The position numbers and the translations under genes are program-made. From Bacteroidetes bacterium UBA6491 (GTDB lineage Bacteria; Bacteroidota; Bacteroidia; NS11-12g; UBA9320): 14,039 nucleotides of DNA. The stretch is taken from NCBI GenBank assembly GCA_002436505.1, contig DJML01000016.1, positions 1-14,039 of the forward strand, read 5' to 3'. Shown here one piece after another: positions 7,404-14,039 of this stretch (positions are counted from its first letter, which is position 1; the number at the start of each line of letters is the position of its first letter). Under the pieces are notes generated by a model that saw only the letters and a list, made by a program, of their open reading frames with translations, was not told the DNA's origin and did not search any database.

Positions 7404-8148
7404 ATCTGGTGTAGCGTATGTGACGACGGTTGGTAAGTTTCACCATGTAAGTCAGTGAAATCTGAAGCGCACTTAATGTAACGGTCTCGCCTTCTATTTT
7501 TGAAACGTTAGAGAATCCCATCAGATACCGCGCATCAAGTCCAAGCCTGTGTTTGTCATTTTCGTCCAGTTTAAATGAGAAACCGGCGCCTACAATTATC
7601 CCAAAATCAATTGGATTGAAAAGTGTATCGGCAACTTCAGTTTTAGAACCGATCTCTTCACTTATCAAAGCTCCGTCGTTAAATATTGTAACGGTTGTTT
7701 CCTGTTCGGCTTTCAATCCATAACCAAAGAATCCACCTCCATACAAATGGAAAGAAGACCAGGAGTCCTTCACAAAATAAGGCACCAGTTGCTTTGATTT
7801 TATCGGGAATTCAATATTTGCATAGATCGGTACCTGCACATAAGTGTAATAATTGTTCGATGAAACCTCAGTTAAAACAGGGGCAAGATCTATTTGTGTG
7901 AAAGTATTGCCACCCATCTGAGAATAAAGCACATCCATCTGTACGTTGACCTGCTTGGAGAGTTGTTTTCTTAGTGTCAGACCGCCGTGAATTCCTGTAA
8001 GAGAATTAGTGGTCGCGTCCGCGTTTGTTGAAAGCATCATGAGGTTCAATCCGGCCCTTGGTCCAAGATACCACTGTGCTGAAGCTGTATTAACTGCTCC
8101 AAAAAAGACAATAATTGTTACGATTAATGCAAATTTGTTAAGTCTCAT
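7402..8148 (-). CDS. PorT-like outer-membrane beta-barrel protein
   Basis: A 248-residue exported protein. Residues 1-24 are a signal peptide: Arg/Lys N-terminus, hydrophobic core (FALIVTIIVFFGAV) and a signal peptidase I site ASA|Q after residue 24. The mature part has alternating amphipathic strands, glycine-rich turns and openings such as GPRAGLNL, LTLRKQLSKQVNVQMDVLYSQ, FHLYGGGFFGYGL, IDFGIIVGAGFSF and RLGLDARYLMGF, typical of the Bacteroidota outer-membrane beta-barrel family PF13568 (PorT-like). PorT itself is a type IX secretion factor, but this large family is diverse and the function here is not known. It forms its own transcription unit with a promoter-like element just upstream and lies between recX and lptB. 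Confidence 0.85.
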   Translation of the reverse strand: MRLNKFALIVTIIVFFGAVNTASAQWYLGPRAGLNLMMLSTNADATTNSLTGIHGGLTLRKQLSKQVNVQMDVLYSQMGGNTFTQIDLAPVLTEVSSNNYYTYVQVPIYANIEFPIKSKQLVPYFVKDSWSSFHLYGGGFFGYGLKAEQETTVTIFNDGALISEEIGSKTEVADTLFNPIDFGIIVGAGFSFKLDENDKHRLGLDARYLMGFSNVSKIEGETVTLSALQISLTYMVKLTNRRHIRYTR

Positions 8149-8168
8149 TATCCTTATATGTTATAGTA

Positions 8169-8176
8169 CAAATATA
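8169..8176 (-). promoter_or_regulatory. -7 element upstream of the barrel gene
   Basis: The minus strand reads TATATTTG, a perfect TAnnTTTG match, 20 bases before the ATG at 8148. AAGGA lies close before the start codon and may act as ribosome binding site. No TTG occurs at 17-23 bases upstream, so the -33 half is not supported. Confidence 0.4.
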
Positions 8177-8317
8177 GGTATGTAACGATAGATTCGCATT
8201 TTTGGTATGAATTTACTGAACAGAAGAAAGGACATATAATGAAATAGGGTTAAAATTCGTTTCCTTTGCTCCTCTCAACGGTAAATTTTGAATCGTTAAT
8301 GGTGGAAAAACCTGAAA

Positions 8318-9043
8318 ATGAAATTAAAAGCGGAAAATCTTCATAAGCAGTACGGCAAAAGAAAAGTAGTGAACGGGGTCACTATTGAATTGAATCAAGG
8401 TGAAATTGTTGGTTTGCTTGGACCTAACGGGGCAGGAAAGACAACTACTTTCTACATGATCGTGGGCCTTATCAAACCCGATGAAGGGAAAGTATACATC
8501 AACGAGCAGGAGGTAACCAGGTACCCTATGTATAAAAGAGCGCGCAGGGGGGTGGGTTATTTACCTCAGGAAGCATCCGTTTTCAGAGGACTGTCCGTTG
8601 AAGATAACATAAGGTCCGTTCTGGAAATGACCAATGTGCCAAAAGCAGAGCAACGGAAAAGAACTGAAGAATTGATCGAAGAATTTGGACTGGGACATGT
8701 TAGGAAAAGCCTCGGAAGTGTGCTGTCCGGAGGTGAGCGAAGAAGAACGGAAATAGCGAGGGCACTTGCTGTGAATCCGAATTTTATCCTTCTTGATGAA
8801 CCTTTCGCAGGTGTTGACCCGATCGCGGTGGAAGACATTCAGGACATTGTCAGCAAGCTTAAGGAAAGGAATATCGGAGTACTCATTACTGACCATAACG
8901 TACACGAGACCCTGGAGATCACCGATAGAGCCTACCTCTTGTTTGACGGAGGAATTCTGATGGCTGGAACTGCTGAGGAACTGGCGGCTAATGAACACGT
9001 CCGTAAGGTATATCTTGGTAAAAACTTTGAGTTAAGAAGATGA
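8318..9043 (+). CDS. lptB: LPS export ABC transporter ATPase LptB
   Basis: LptB is the cytoplasmic ATPase that, with LptF and LptG, pulls lipopolysaccharide from the inner membrane onto the Lpt bridge. The 241-residue length equals E. coli LptB. Motifs: Walker [10 protein letters not shown] (35-43), Q-loop in [14 protein letters not shown] (Q84), signature LSGGERRR (136-143), Walker B FILLDEP (156-162, E161 catalytic) and switch histidine in ITDHNV (H193). The [10 protein letters not shown] segment with F89 and R90 corresponds to the LptB groove that meets the LptF/G coupling helices, which separates LptB from generic ABC ATPases. No lptA, lptC or rpoN is nearby. The next gene overlaps it by four bases. 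The 169-base region upstream (8149-8317) must carry the promoter, but I see no clean consensus there. Confidence 0.95.
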   Translation: MKLKAENLHKQYGKRKVVNGVTIELNQGEIVGLLGPNGAGKTTTFYMIVGLIKPDEGKVYINEQEVTRYPMYKRARRGVGYLPQEASVFRGLSVEDNIRSVLEMTNVPKAEQRKRTEELIEEFGLGHVRKSLGSVLSGGERRRTEIARALAVNPNFILLDEPFAGVDPIAVEDIQDIVSKLKERNIGVLITDHNVHETLEITDRAYLLFDGGILMAGTAEELAANEHVRKVYLGKNFELRR

Positions 9044-9867
9044 GGTCTTATCTGGCCCTGATCTTACTTGTTCATGGTGTACTTCCTTCTAAGGGCCAGA
9101 CCGTTTCGGTCAGTCGGCAAACCGCTGCCATTTCTGCGGCATATATCAATAAAGAAAAAAAAGTGATTCTGTTCTGTCAGGACTGTCCTTCTGGCAAAAG
9201 AAGAATAAACGTCAAAGACGCTGAAGTTGTGGAACACAATGAACGTTATGCTGTCAGGCTGCATGGATATACGGCTGATAAAATCATTGTCAATGAATTG
9301 GTTCTGTTGGAGGATGTTTACGTAAAGAAAGGACGTCAAGCAGTATCCCTTGCAAAAGTTTTAAATATTAATTGCTCAGACTGTCACACGAATCTTAACT
9401 GGTCAAAAATGGAACCCATGGACACTGATAGGTTCAGCAATGGCTTTTCAGACAAGAATCATAAAGCCATTGCTTTGATCACAAATACACTTACCGGCAG
9501 ATTCAACGTTCCGGCTAGAACGACCATTGATGGCGACACATTTGAAACAGAAAAGATATCCTGCACATATGACACCCTTAACAAGGCTCTGAGGATCGTT
9601 TATTTAAGCACGGCAAGAGCAAAATATGTCTGCAGTATATCTATGAACGATAATCTCCTGGCATCTGATTTTAAAAAAGGACCGGATAAAAGTGTCTCTC
9701 TTTCCTACAGGGATGACAACCCGGAAAATGACAAGATCTGGTACACAGTGTTTAATTACAAGGGAGAATTGACACGATCAGGAACTGAAAATAAAATTGT
9801 TGTTTCATATAGGTCTGAAACAAGACCAGGACGTCTTAAGAAGGCATTCAGGCAGATCTCAAAATAG
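9040..9867 (+). CDS. Secreted Cys-motif protein of unknown function, coupled to lptB
   Basis: I do not recognise the family. The start ATG overlaps the lptB stop in an ATGA, so the pair is very likely translated from one mRNA with coupling. Residues 1-20 look like a signal peptide ([20 protein letters not shown], cleavage probably before or at the Gln-Thr), without a lipobox cysteine, so the protein should be periplasmic or exported. It has six cysteines: CQDC (C46-C49), CSDCH (C112-H116) and singles at 175 and 198. CSDCH fits the CxxCH covalent haem c motif, but no other cytochrome feature stands out, and paired Cys could instead bind metal or form disulfides. The rest alternates short beta-like hydrophobic strands and polar turns; the C-terminus (260-275) is basic. 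Coupling to lptB suggests, but does not prove, a role in the envelope or LPS export. Confidence 0.8.
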   Translation: MRSYLALILLVHGVLPSKGQTVSVSRQTAAISAAYINKEKKVILFCQDCPSGKRRINVKDAEVVEHNERYAVRLHGYTADKIIVNELVLLEDVYVKKGRQAVSLAKVLNINCSDCHTNLNWSKMEPMDTDRFSNGFSDKNHKAIALITNTLTGRFNVPARTTIDGDTFETEKISCTYDTLNKALRIVYLSTARAKYVCSISMNDNLLASDFKKGPDKSVSLSYRDDNPENDKIWYTVFNYKGELTRSGTENKIVVSYRSETRPGRLKKAFRQISK

Positions 9868-9881
9868 TGACCGGAATTTTA

Positions 9882-10238
9882 TTACCAGCGTTTTCGGTTA
9901 TACCAGAACAGATATCCAAACAGTACGAATGATAGTGCATACCAGATAGAATTAGTGAATTCAACCAGTTCTATCCTGAGTTTACTTATGTCAGCACCTT
10001 TAGGTACGGGCCAGTACAATATAGCGAAGATCATGGCAACGACGCTAAGGAGGAACATCAAGCCTGAGGGCACTTTTTTGATGCCGGACCAGATCATTGC
10101 CCCCAAAAGGACGATCACGGAAAGTATGGTCCAGATGTCTGACGGGACCTCCTTTAAAATAATCATTACCATGCCCGAGACACCAAGAAGTATTCCTAGA
10201 ATGAGTTGAATCCGGGTATGGATCTTTTCCATCGTCAT
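9882..10238 (-). CDS. Small four-helix membrane protein, unknown function
   Basis: A 118-residue inner-membrane protein with four predicted helices at about 10-28, 34-52, 57-76 and 96-113, short loops, and a basic end (YNRKRW). No catalytic motif is visible and I do not recognise a family; such small hydrophobic proteins are common in Bacteroidota. ATG codons at 10238 and 10232 are both possible starts, and neither has a strong ribosome site. Its reality is supported by coherent helix periodicity and by the best-formed promoter in the window just upstream. It is convergent with the lptB operon (14 bases between stops) and divergent from the DUF4340 gene. Confidence 0.75.
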   Translation of the reverse strand: MTMEKIHTRIQLILGILLGVSGMVMIILKEVPSDIWTILSVIVLLGAMIWSGIKKVPSGLMFLLSVVAMIFAILYWPVPKGADISKLRIELVEFTNSIWYALSFVLFGYLFWYNRKRW

Positions 10239-10276
10239 GAATTTAAAACAAATGAAAGTACTGTATGTTTATCTTT

Positions 10277-10306
10277 CAAATTTAAATCTGATCGATCGCT
10301 TGTCAA
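10277..10306 (-). promoter_or_regulatory. Consensus Bacteroidota promoter for the small membrane protein
   Basis: On the minus strand TTG (complement of 10304-10306) is followed after exactly 19 bases by TAAATTTG (complement of 10277-10284), a full match to the TTG-N19-TAnnTTTG pattern of the Bacteroidota primary sigma factor. The start site would be near 10271, giving a leader of about 30 bases. The spacer contains the palindrome GATCGATC (10290-10297). Confidence 0.6.
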
Positions 10307-10349
10307 TTTAGACATAAATCAAAGTTTGTAATCCCTATTTTCGCGACGT

Positions 10350-11402
10350 ATGCGTACAAGACTTATAATAGTTTTTCTGATCATAGGATCTTTGGCCCTC
10401 TATTTTTTTCTTTCTCAAAGGAATAAATATACAACTGTAGAAGACGAGGACATCACCTTTGCATTTGAAAAGCCGGAGGAGATAACAAAGATTTTCATTG
10501 CACAGAGGAACTCTGATATTCCGATCACTATTGAAAAAAAGGGGGACGACTGGGTCATAAACGGTAAATATCCTGCCTGGAAAAAAAAGGTGGAATTTCT
10601 CGTTTACGAAACATTTCCGAAAATAAAGGTCAAAGGCCCGGCCCCTAAGGCGGCAAGGGCAAATGTGATCAGTAAGATGGCAGTGACAGGGATCAAAGTT
10701 GAAATTTATACCGATGATCCATCAAAACCTGCGAGCGAGTATTATGTAGGGCAGGCTACAAGCAATATGCTGGGCACCTATTTTTGGAAAGAAGGGGCCA
10801 AAACACCTTACGTAGTATATATCCCGGGCCTTGACGGATATCTCACCCCACGGTATATTTACAACGAAGATGAATGGATAAGTCGCACTATATTCAGTGA
10901 ACCAAGAGAAGATATCAAGAGAATATCTGTGGAATACCCTGCCAATAAAATGTCGGGTTTTGTGATTACCCAACTTGATTCAACCATTGAGATAAGCACA
11001 GATCCGGGAAATCCCACTGACATCAATATAAAAGCCGTTCGATCATTTATTAACCATTTTGAAAAACTGAACTTTGAAGGATTTGCGTCCATCTATAAAG
11101 ATTCGGTGGTAAAGGCTATACTCGAAACAACACCCTTTGTGAAAGTAGAACTTGAAAATAAAGCCGGCAAGATCGTATCAATGGAAGCCTATTACCTGCC
11201 CACCTATGATAAAATGCATGGCCTATACGATAACGAGGGCAACATGCTTAAATATGATCCGAACCGGTTCCTTGCCGTCGTAAATAACATGAAAGTTCCA
11301 GTGGTAATTCAGGATTATACCTTTAGAAAGGTCTTTGTCGATTATAAAGATTTCCTTTTACGGAATGCGATAAAAGTTGAGTCGGCTAAATCACTTCAAT
11401 AA
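10350..11402 (+). CDS. Membrane-anchored DUF4340 protein
   Basis: A 350-residue protein with one N-terminal hydrophobic helix (about 4-21, LIIVFLIIGSLALYFFL) and no lipobox cysteine, so it is probably anchored in the inner membrane with a periplasmic body. Residues 30-180 resemble DUF4340: an EKPEEITKIFIAQR strand segment, DDWVINGKYPAWKKKVEFLV (67-86), VKGPAPKAARANVISKMAVTGIKVEIY and YVGQATSNMLGTYF. The region 230-335, ending in PNRFLAVVNN and VVIQDYTFRKVFVDY, continues the fold. In other bacteria DUF4340 proteins are often near GldF/GldG-like ABC transporters, but none is here; instead a sodium:solute symporter follows 43 bases downstream, probably in the same operon. The function is unknown. 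DUF4340 assignment comes from pattern recall. Confidence 0.8.
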   Translation: MRTRLIIVFLIIGSLALYFFLSQRNKYTTVEDEDITFAFEKPEEITKIFIAQRNSDIPITIEKKGDDWVINGKYPAWKKKVEFLVYETFPKIKVKGPAPKAARANVISKMAVTGIKVEIYTDDPSKPASEYYVGQATSNMLGTYFWKEGAKTPYVVYIPGLDGYLTPRYIYNEDEWISRTIFSEPREDIKRISVEYPANKMSGFVITQLDSTIEISTDPGNPTDINIKAVRSFINHFEKLNFEGFASIYKDSVVKAILETTPFVKVELENKAGKIVSMEAYYLPTYDKMHGLYDNEGNMLKYDPNRFLAVVNNMKVPVVIQDYTFRKVFVDYKDFLLRNAIKVESAKSLQ

Positions 11403-11409
11403 TTTGAAG
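11394..11409 (+). repeat. Small inverted repeat over the DUF4340 stop codon
   Basis: CTTCAA (11394-11399) and TTGAAG (11404-11409) are perfect complements around TAAT. It spans the stop codon and lies 37 bases before the symporter start. With an A/T-rich stem and no T-run it is unlikely to stop transcription by itself; it could modulate translation or mRNA ends. Confidence 0.35.
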
Positions 11410-11445
11410 ATGTTACAACCGCAATAAAAGAACTAAAATTGACCT

Positions 11446-13155
11446 ATGGATTTCCTCGACTGGATAGTACTTCTAACCACACTTCTGGCTATCACGGGCT
11501 ATGGCATCTGGAAGACCAGGGGAAAGAAAAGTGAGAAAGATTTTATTGGTTCAGGCTCCGGGACATCCTGGTGGGTGATCGGTCTTTCCATAATGGCCAC
11601 ACAGGCAAGCGCCATTACATTTTTATCGACCCCTGGATTAGGATATTCTACAGGACTGGTATTTGCACAATTTTACTTTGGCCTTCCCATTGCCATTATC
11701 ATCATTGCATACTTCTTTTTGCCTGTTTTTAAACGGCTGAAGGTATATACTGCCTATGAGTATCTTGAGTCCAGGTTCGACCTGAAGACCAGATGGTTAA
11801 CAGCAGGTTTGTTTCTTGTACAACGCGGGCTGGCTGCCGGGATCACCATCTATGCCCCTTCGATCATACTTACCAAGATCCTTGGATGGAGCCTCACTTT
11901 CAATATTCTATTAATAGGGATACTGGTGATCATATATACGGTTTCAGGAGGGACTGATGCGGTCACACAGACACATAAGCAACAAATGGCAGTGGTCTTT
12001 ATGGGGATGTTCTCTGCTTTCTTTGTGCTGGTATATTATATCAATCAGGACATCGGATGGACCAAGGCCATGGACATGGCTAAGATCAGCGGAAGACTGG
12101 ATGCTATTATCTGGCCGGACATGGAACCTGGATCAGACAAGAATGTATGGTCCTCAAGGTATAATATTTGGTCTGGGATCATAGGTGGTACTTTTTTGAT
12201 GTTATCTTATTTCGGAACGGATCAGTCTCAGGTCCAGCGTTACCTTTCAGGCCGATCGATAAAGGAAATAAGGACAGGACTTTTCTTCAATGCCATCGTT
12301 AAGATCCCAATGCAATATTTTATACTGTTCATAGGAGTTCTGACATTTATTTTTTATCAAACCCATCTCCCTCCTTCGCATTTTGATGTACAATTGAAGG
12401 ACCACCTTGAGAATTCAAGCCAATCCGAGGCATTTGCCTCTCTTAAAAAAGAACATACCATAGCATTTAATGAGGGTAAAAATATGCTGATGAGTGACGA
12501 TCAGGGGTCCGTAACGGAATGGTACCGTGTAAATGAAAATGAAACTAAAATAAAAGAGAAAATAAATGAACTGGCGATTGCATCAGGGTATGAATCAAAA
12601 GTTAAAGAGACCGACTACATTTTCATCACGTTTATTACAGATTTTCTTCCCATCGGTCTTGTAGGATTGCTACTTGCAGTGATCTTTTCCGCAGCCATGT
12701 CATCTACTGCCGCTGAATTGAATGCCCTGGCTACAACCACGAGTATTGATTTCCACCGAAGGATCAAGGGTGCCGACATCCACAATAGTTCGGCTCGTCC
12801 CGCACGATTGTTCACCCTGGGCTGGGGTGTCCTGGCTATCACTTTTGCCTTGTTTGCCTCCATGCTTGAAAACCTGGTCGAAGCAGTAAATATTCTTGGC
12901 TCACTCTTTTACGGCACCATCCTGGGCATATTCCTTGTCGGGTTCGGAATTCGGTATGTAAAAGGATTCGCCGTCTTTATATCAGCTATAATCGCAGAAC
13001 TTGTTGTTATCGCTTTTTTTCTGTTTAAGGATGAGATGGCAATGATCCTGAACACTGAGGTAGAATTTCTATGGTACAACGCAATAGGTTGCCTGCTGGT
13101 GATCCTGATATCGCTGGGTATTCAATGGGTGACAAACACCAGACTACAGTTATAA
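11446..13155 (+). CDS. Sodium:solute symporter (SSS family)
   Basis: A 569-residue polytopic inner-membrane transporter of the solute:sodium symporter family (LeuT fold, about 13 helices), coupling Na+ entry to uptake of an unidentified solute. Visible family features: the broken first core helix with LSIMATQASAITFLSTPG (47-64), the VSGGTDAVTQTHKQQ loop (166-180), the SSS signature around GTDQSQVQRYLSGRS (257-271), and the helix with FSAAMSSTAAELNAL (414-428), whose Ser/Thr residues form the Na2 site in the family. A hydrophilic stretch of about 80 residues (308-390) is inserted between two core helices. Start ATG at 11446 gives a normal first helix (FLDWIVLLTTLLAITGYGI). It follows the DUF4340 gene closely. 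The substrate cannot be told; sugars, sialic acid and amino acids are all handled by relatives. Confidence 0.93.
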   Translation: MDFLDWIVLLTTLLAITGYGIWKTRGKKSEKDFIGSGSGTSWWVIGLSIMATQASAITFLSTPGLGYSTGLVFAQFYFGLPIAIIIIAYFFLPVFKRLKVYTAYEYLESRFDLKTRWLTAGLFLVQRGLAAGITIYAPSIILTKILGWSLTFNILLIGILVIIYTVSGGTDAVTQTHKQQMAVVFMGMFSAFFVLVYYINQDIGWTKAMDMAKISGRLDAIIWPDMEPGSDKNVWSSRYNIWSGIIGGTFLMLSYFGTDQSQVQRYLSGRSIKEIRTGLFFNAIVKIPMQYFILFIGVLTFIFYQTHLPPSHFDVQLKDHLENSSQSEAFASLKKEHTIAFNEGKNMLMSDDQGSVTEWYRVNENETKIKEKINELAIASGYESKVKETDYIFITFITDFLPIGLVGLLLAVIFSAAMSSTAAELNALATTTSIDFHRRIKGADIHNSSARPARLFTLGWGVLAITFALFASMLENLVEAVNILGSLFYGTILGIFLVGFGIRYVKGFAVFISAIIAELVVIAFFLFKDEMAMILNTEVEFLWYNAIGCLLVILISLGIQWVTNTRLQL

Positions 13156-13176
13156 CATTGATCTCCGGGAAAACTG

Positions 13177-13195
13177 GCTGAAAATTGCAATCAGC
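13177..13195 (-). terminator. Weak hairpin between convergent symporter and Wzy-like genes
   Basis: GCTGA (13177-13181) and TCAGC (13191-13195) pair around a 9-base loop in the 41-base gap between the two stop codons. The leftward transcript has TTTT a few bases after the stem; the rightward one has no T-run. The stem is only five pairs, so this may be a weak terminator or chance. Confidence 0.25.
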
Positions 13196-13196
13196 T

Positions 13197-14039
13197 CTAT
13201 AAGGTTTTCACATCCTTTTCGTTTTCCTCAATGGATTCAATGCTTTCCGATTTATTATGCATATGGTATACTTCCAGCGCAGTAAGGATGGCCATCATGC
13301 TCCACATGGGAACAGCGATCTTATCAAAGTCGCTGTAGTTGTTAAGAAGTCCATGAGAAAAATAGGTCACAAGTGACATCAGTGCGCCAAGAGCCATAAA
13401 CCTCGACATCCCGTTTTCACTGAAGTAATAAACGTGAAATCCTTTTGCAACAGCGATCAATACCATCAGTATGAATAAGATCCCACCAATCGTACCTTGC
13501 TCGGTGAAGGGTCGCAGATACTCACTGTGCACATTGCCTTGATCGCCAGCGTGGGTAGTGATCAATGTCGCTTCACTTGAGATCTGATAAGGTGCGTATT
13601 TATAGGTATACGTCCCTGGACCAAAGCCAAAGACCGGTTTGTCAAGATACATCCTGTAGGCACAACTCCACCTGTTCAGCCGTTCAAGGTTTGATGGGTC
13701 GGTACTCACATTGGAGAAGGATTCAAGGTGAGCAGAAATATCATCATCGGAGTCCTGTTTGTTCCTTGACATCTCATTCATAATGGTATTCTGAAAGGCA
13801 AAAAACAAAAACACCACTGTTCCTGAAATGATCAGCAGGGTTCGGAACCTGAATCTAAGGAAAAGCAGTATCATAACGCCAAAAGCTACACCCAGACTCA
13901 ACCATGAGGCTCTTGTAAAACTGAGGATCACTCCGATAAGAATTATAGTAAACAGAGACATGGCCACAGCCATACCAATCCTTGATATTTCCATCCTTTT
14001 ACCCCAAACCGACAACACGAACAGAACTGGAACAAAAAA
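13197..14039 (-). CDS. O-antigen ligase/polymerase family membrane protein (5' end off the window)
   Basis: The frame stays open to the right edge, so the first visible residues (FFVPVLFVLSVWGKRME) are internal and the true start lies outside; a GTG at 14018 is not a convincing start. The 280 visible residues hold the Wzy_C domain: helix with the conserved LSFTRASW (R43), a helix pair, then a large periplasmic loop with NRWSCAYRMYLDKPVFGFGPGTY (122-144) and NVHSEYLRPFTEQG (169-182), the His and Arg positions shared by WaaL and Wzy enzymes, and further helices (about 184-200, 213-228, 242-256) before a charged tail. Members join or polymerise surface glycans at the periplasmic face. Specific substrate (O-antigen, capsule, exopolysaccharide) is unknown. 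It is convergent with the symporter. Confidence 0.88.
   Translation of the reverse strand, partial: FFVPVLFVLSVWGKRMEISRIGMAVAMSLFTIILIGVILSFTRASWLSLGVAFGVMILLFLRFRFRTLLIISGTVVFLFFAFQNTIMNEMSRNKQDSDDDISAHLESFSNVSTDPSNLERLNRWSCAYRMYLDKPVFGFGPGTYTYKYAPYQISSEATLITTHAGDQGNVHSEYLRPFTEQGTIGGILFILMVLIAVAKGFHVYYFSENGMSRFMALGALMSLVTYFSHGLLNNYSDFDKIAVPMWSMMAILTALEVYHMHNKSESIESIEENEKDVKTL

Noticed and set aside
8149..8317. A promoter for lptB in the 169-base divergent region
   Set aside because: TAAATTTTG at about 8282-8290 has one base too many between TA and TTTG, and no TTG is properly spaced; not called.
8561..8998. 145-residue minus-strand frame
   Set aside because: It is a shadow of lptB on the opposite strand with no recognisable features.
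11394..11409. Terminator between DUF4340 and symporter genes
   Set aside because: The stem is A/T-rich, has no T-run, and overlaps the stop codon; kept only as an inverted repeat.
13997..14018. GTG at 14018 as start of the Wzy-like gene
   Set aside because: The same frame stays open to the window edge and continues a hydrophobic helix, so the gene is simply cut by the window.

Overview
The window looks like a conserved housekeeping stretch from a member of the Bacteroidota, most plausibly of the Cytophagales type; the rank below phylum is inference. The signs are a fused MurF-alanine racemase protein, a Rho factor with a long charged insertion near the N-terminus, a small outer-membrane beta-barrel with the signal peptide ending Ser-Ala-Gln, a DUF4340 protein, general lack of strong Shine-Dalgarno sequences, and several TAnnTTTG promoter -7 elements. 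I see no tRNA, rRNA, CRISPR array, insertion sequence or prophage gene.

Layout from left to right: rho (minus, 3' end off the window); pdhC, a dihydrolipoamide acetyltransferase (minus); a 273-base divergent intergenic region; thyA (plus); murF-alr (minus), convergent with thyA across 9 bases; a DUF2007/zinc-ribbon gene and recX (plus, one base apart); a PorT-like outer-membrane protein (minus); lptB and a secreted Cys-rich protein of unknown function (plus, ATGA overlap); a small four-helix membrane protein (minus); a membrane-anchored DUF4340 protein and a sodium:solute symporter (plus); and an O-antigen ligase/polymerase-family membrane protein (minus) whose N-terminus lies beyond the right edge.

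The genes fall into short one- or two-gene transcription units that change strand often. Themes are envelope building (MurF-Alr for peptidoglycan, LptB for LPS export, Wzy/WaaL-like protein for surface glycan, outer-membrane barrel), nucleotide and central metabolism (ThyA, PdhC), and information processing (Rho, RecX). Four convergent gene pairs meet with gaps of only 9 to 41 bases and mostly lack a classical hairpin-plus-T-run terminator.

I did not find a clearly new multi-gene system. The best leads are the secreted protein translationally coupled to lptB, which carries a CxxC and a CxxCH motif; the disordered, repeat-rich insertion in Rho; the DUF2007-zinc ribbon/recX pair; and the DUF4340/symporter pair with a large hydrophilic loop in the symporter.
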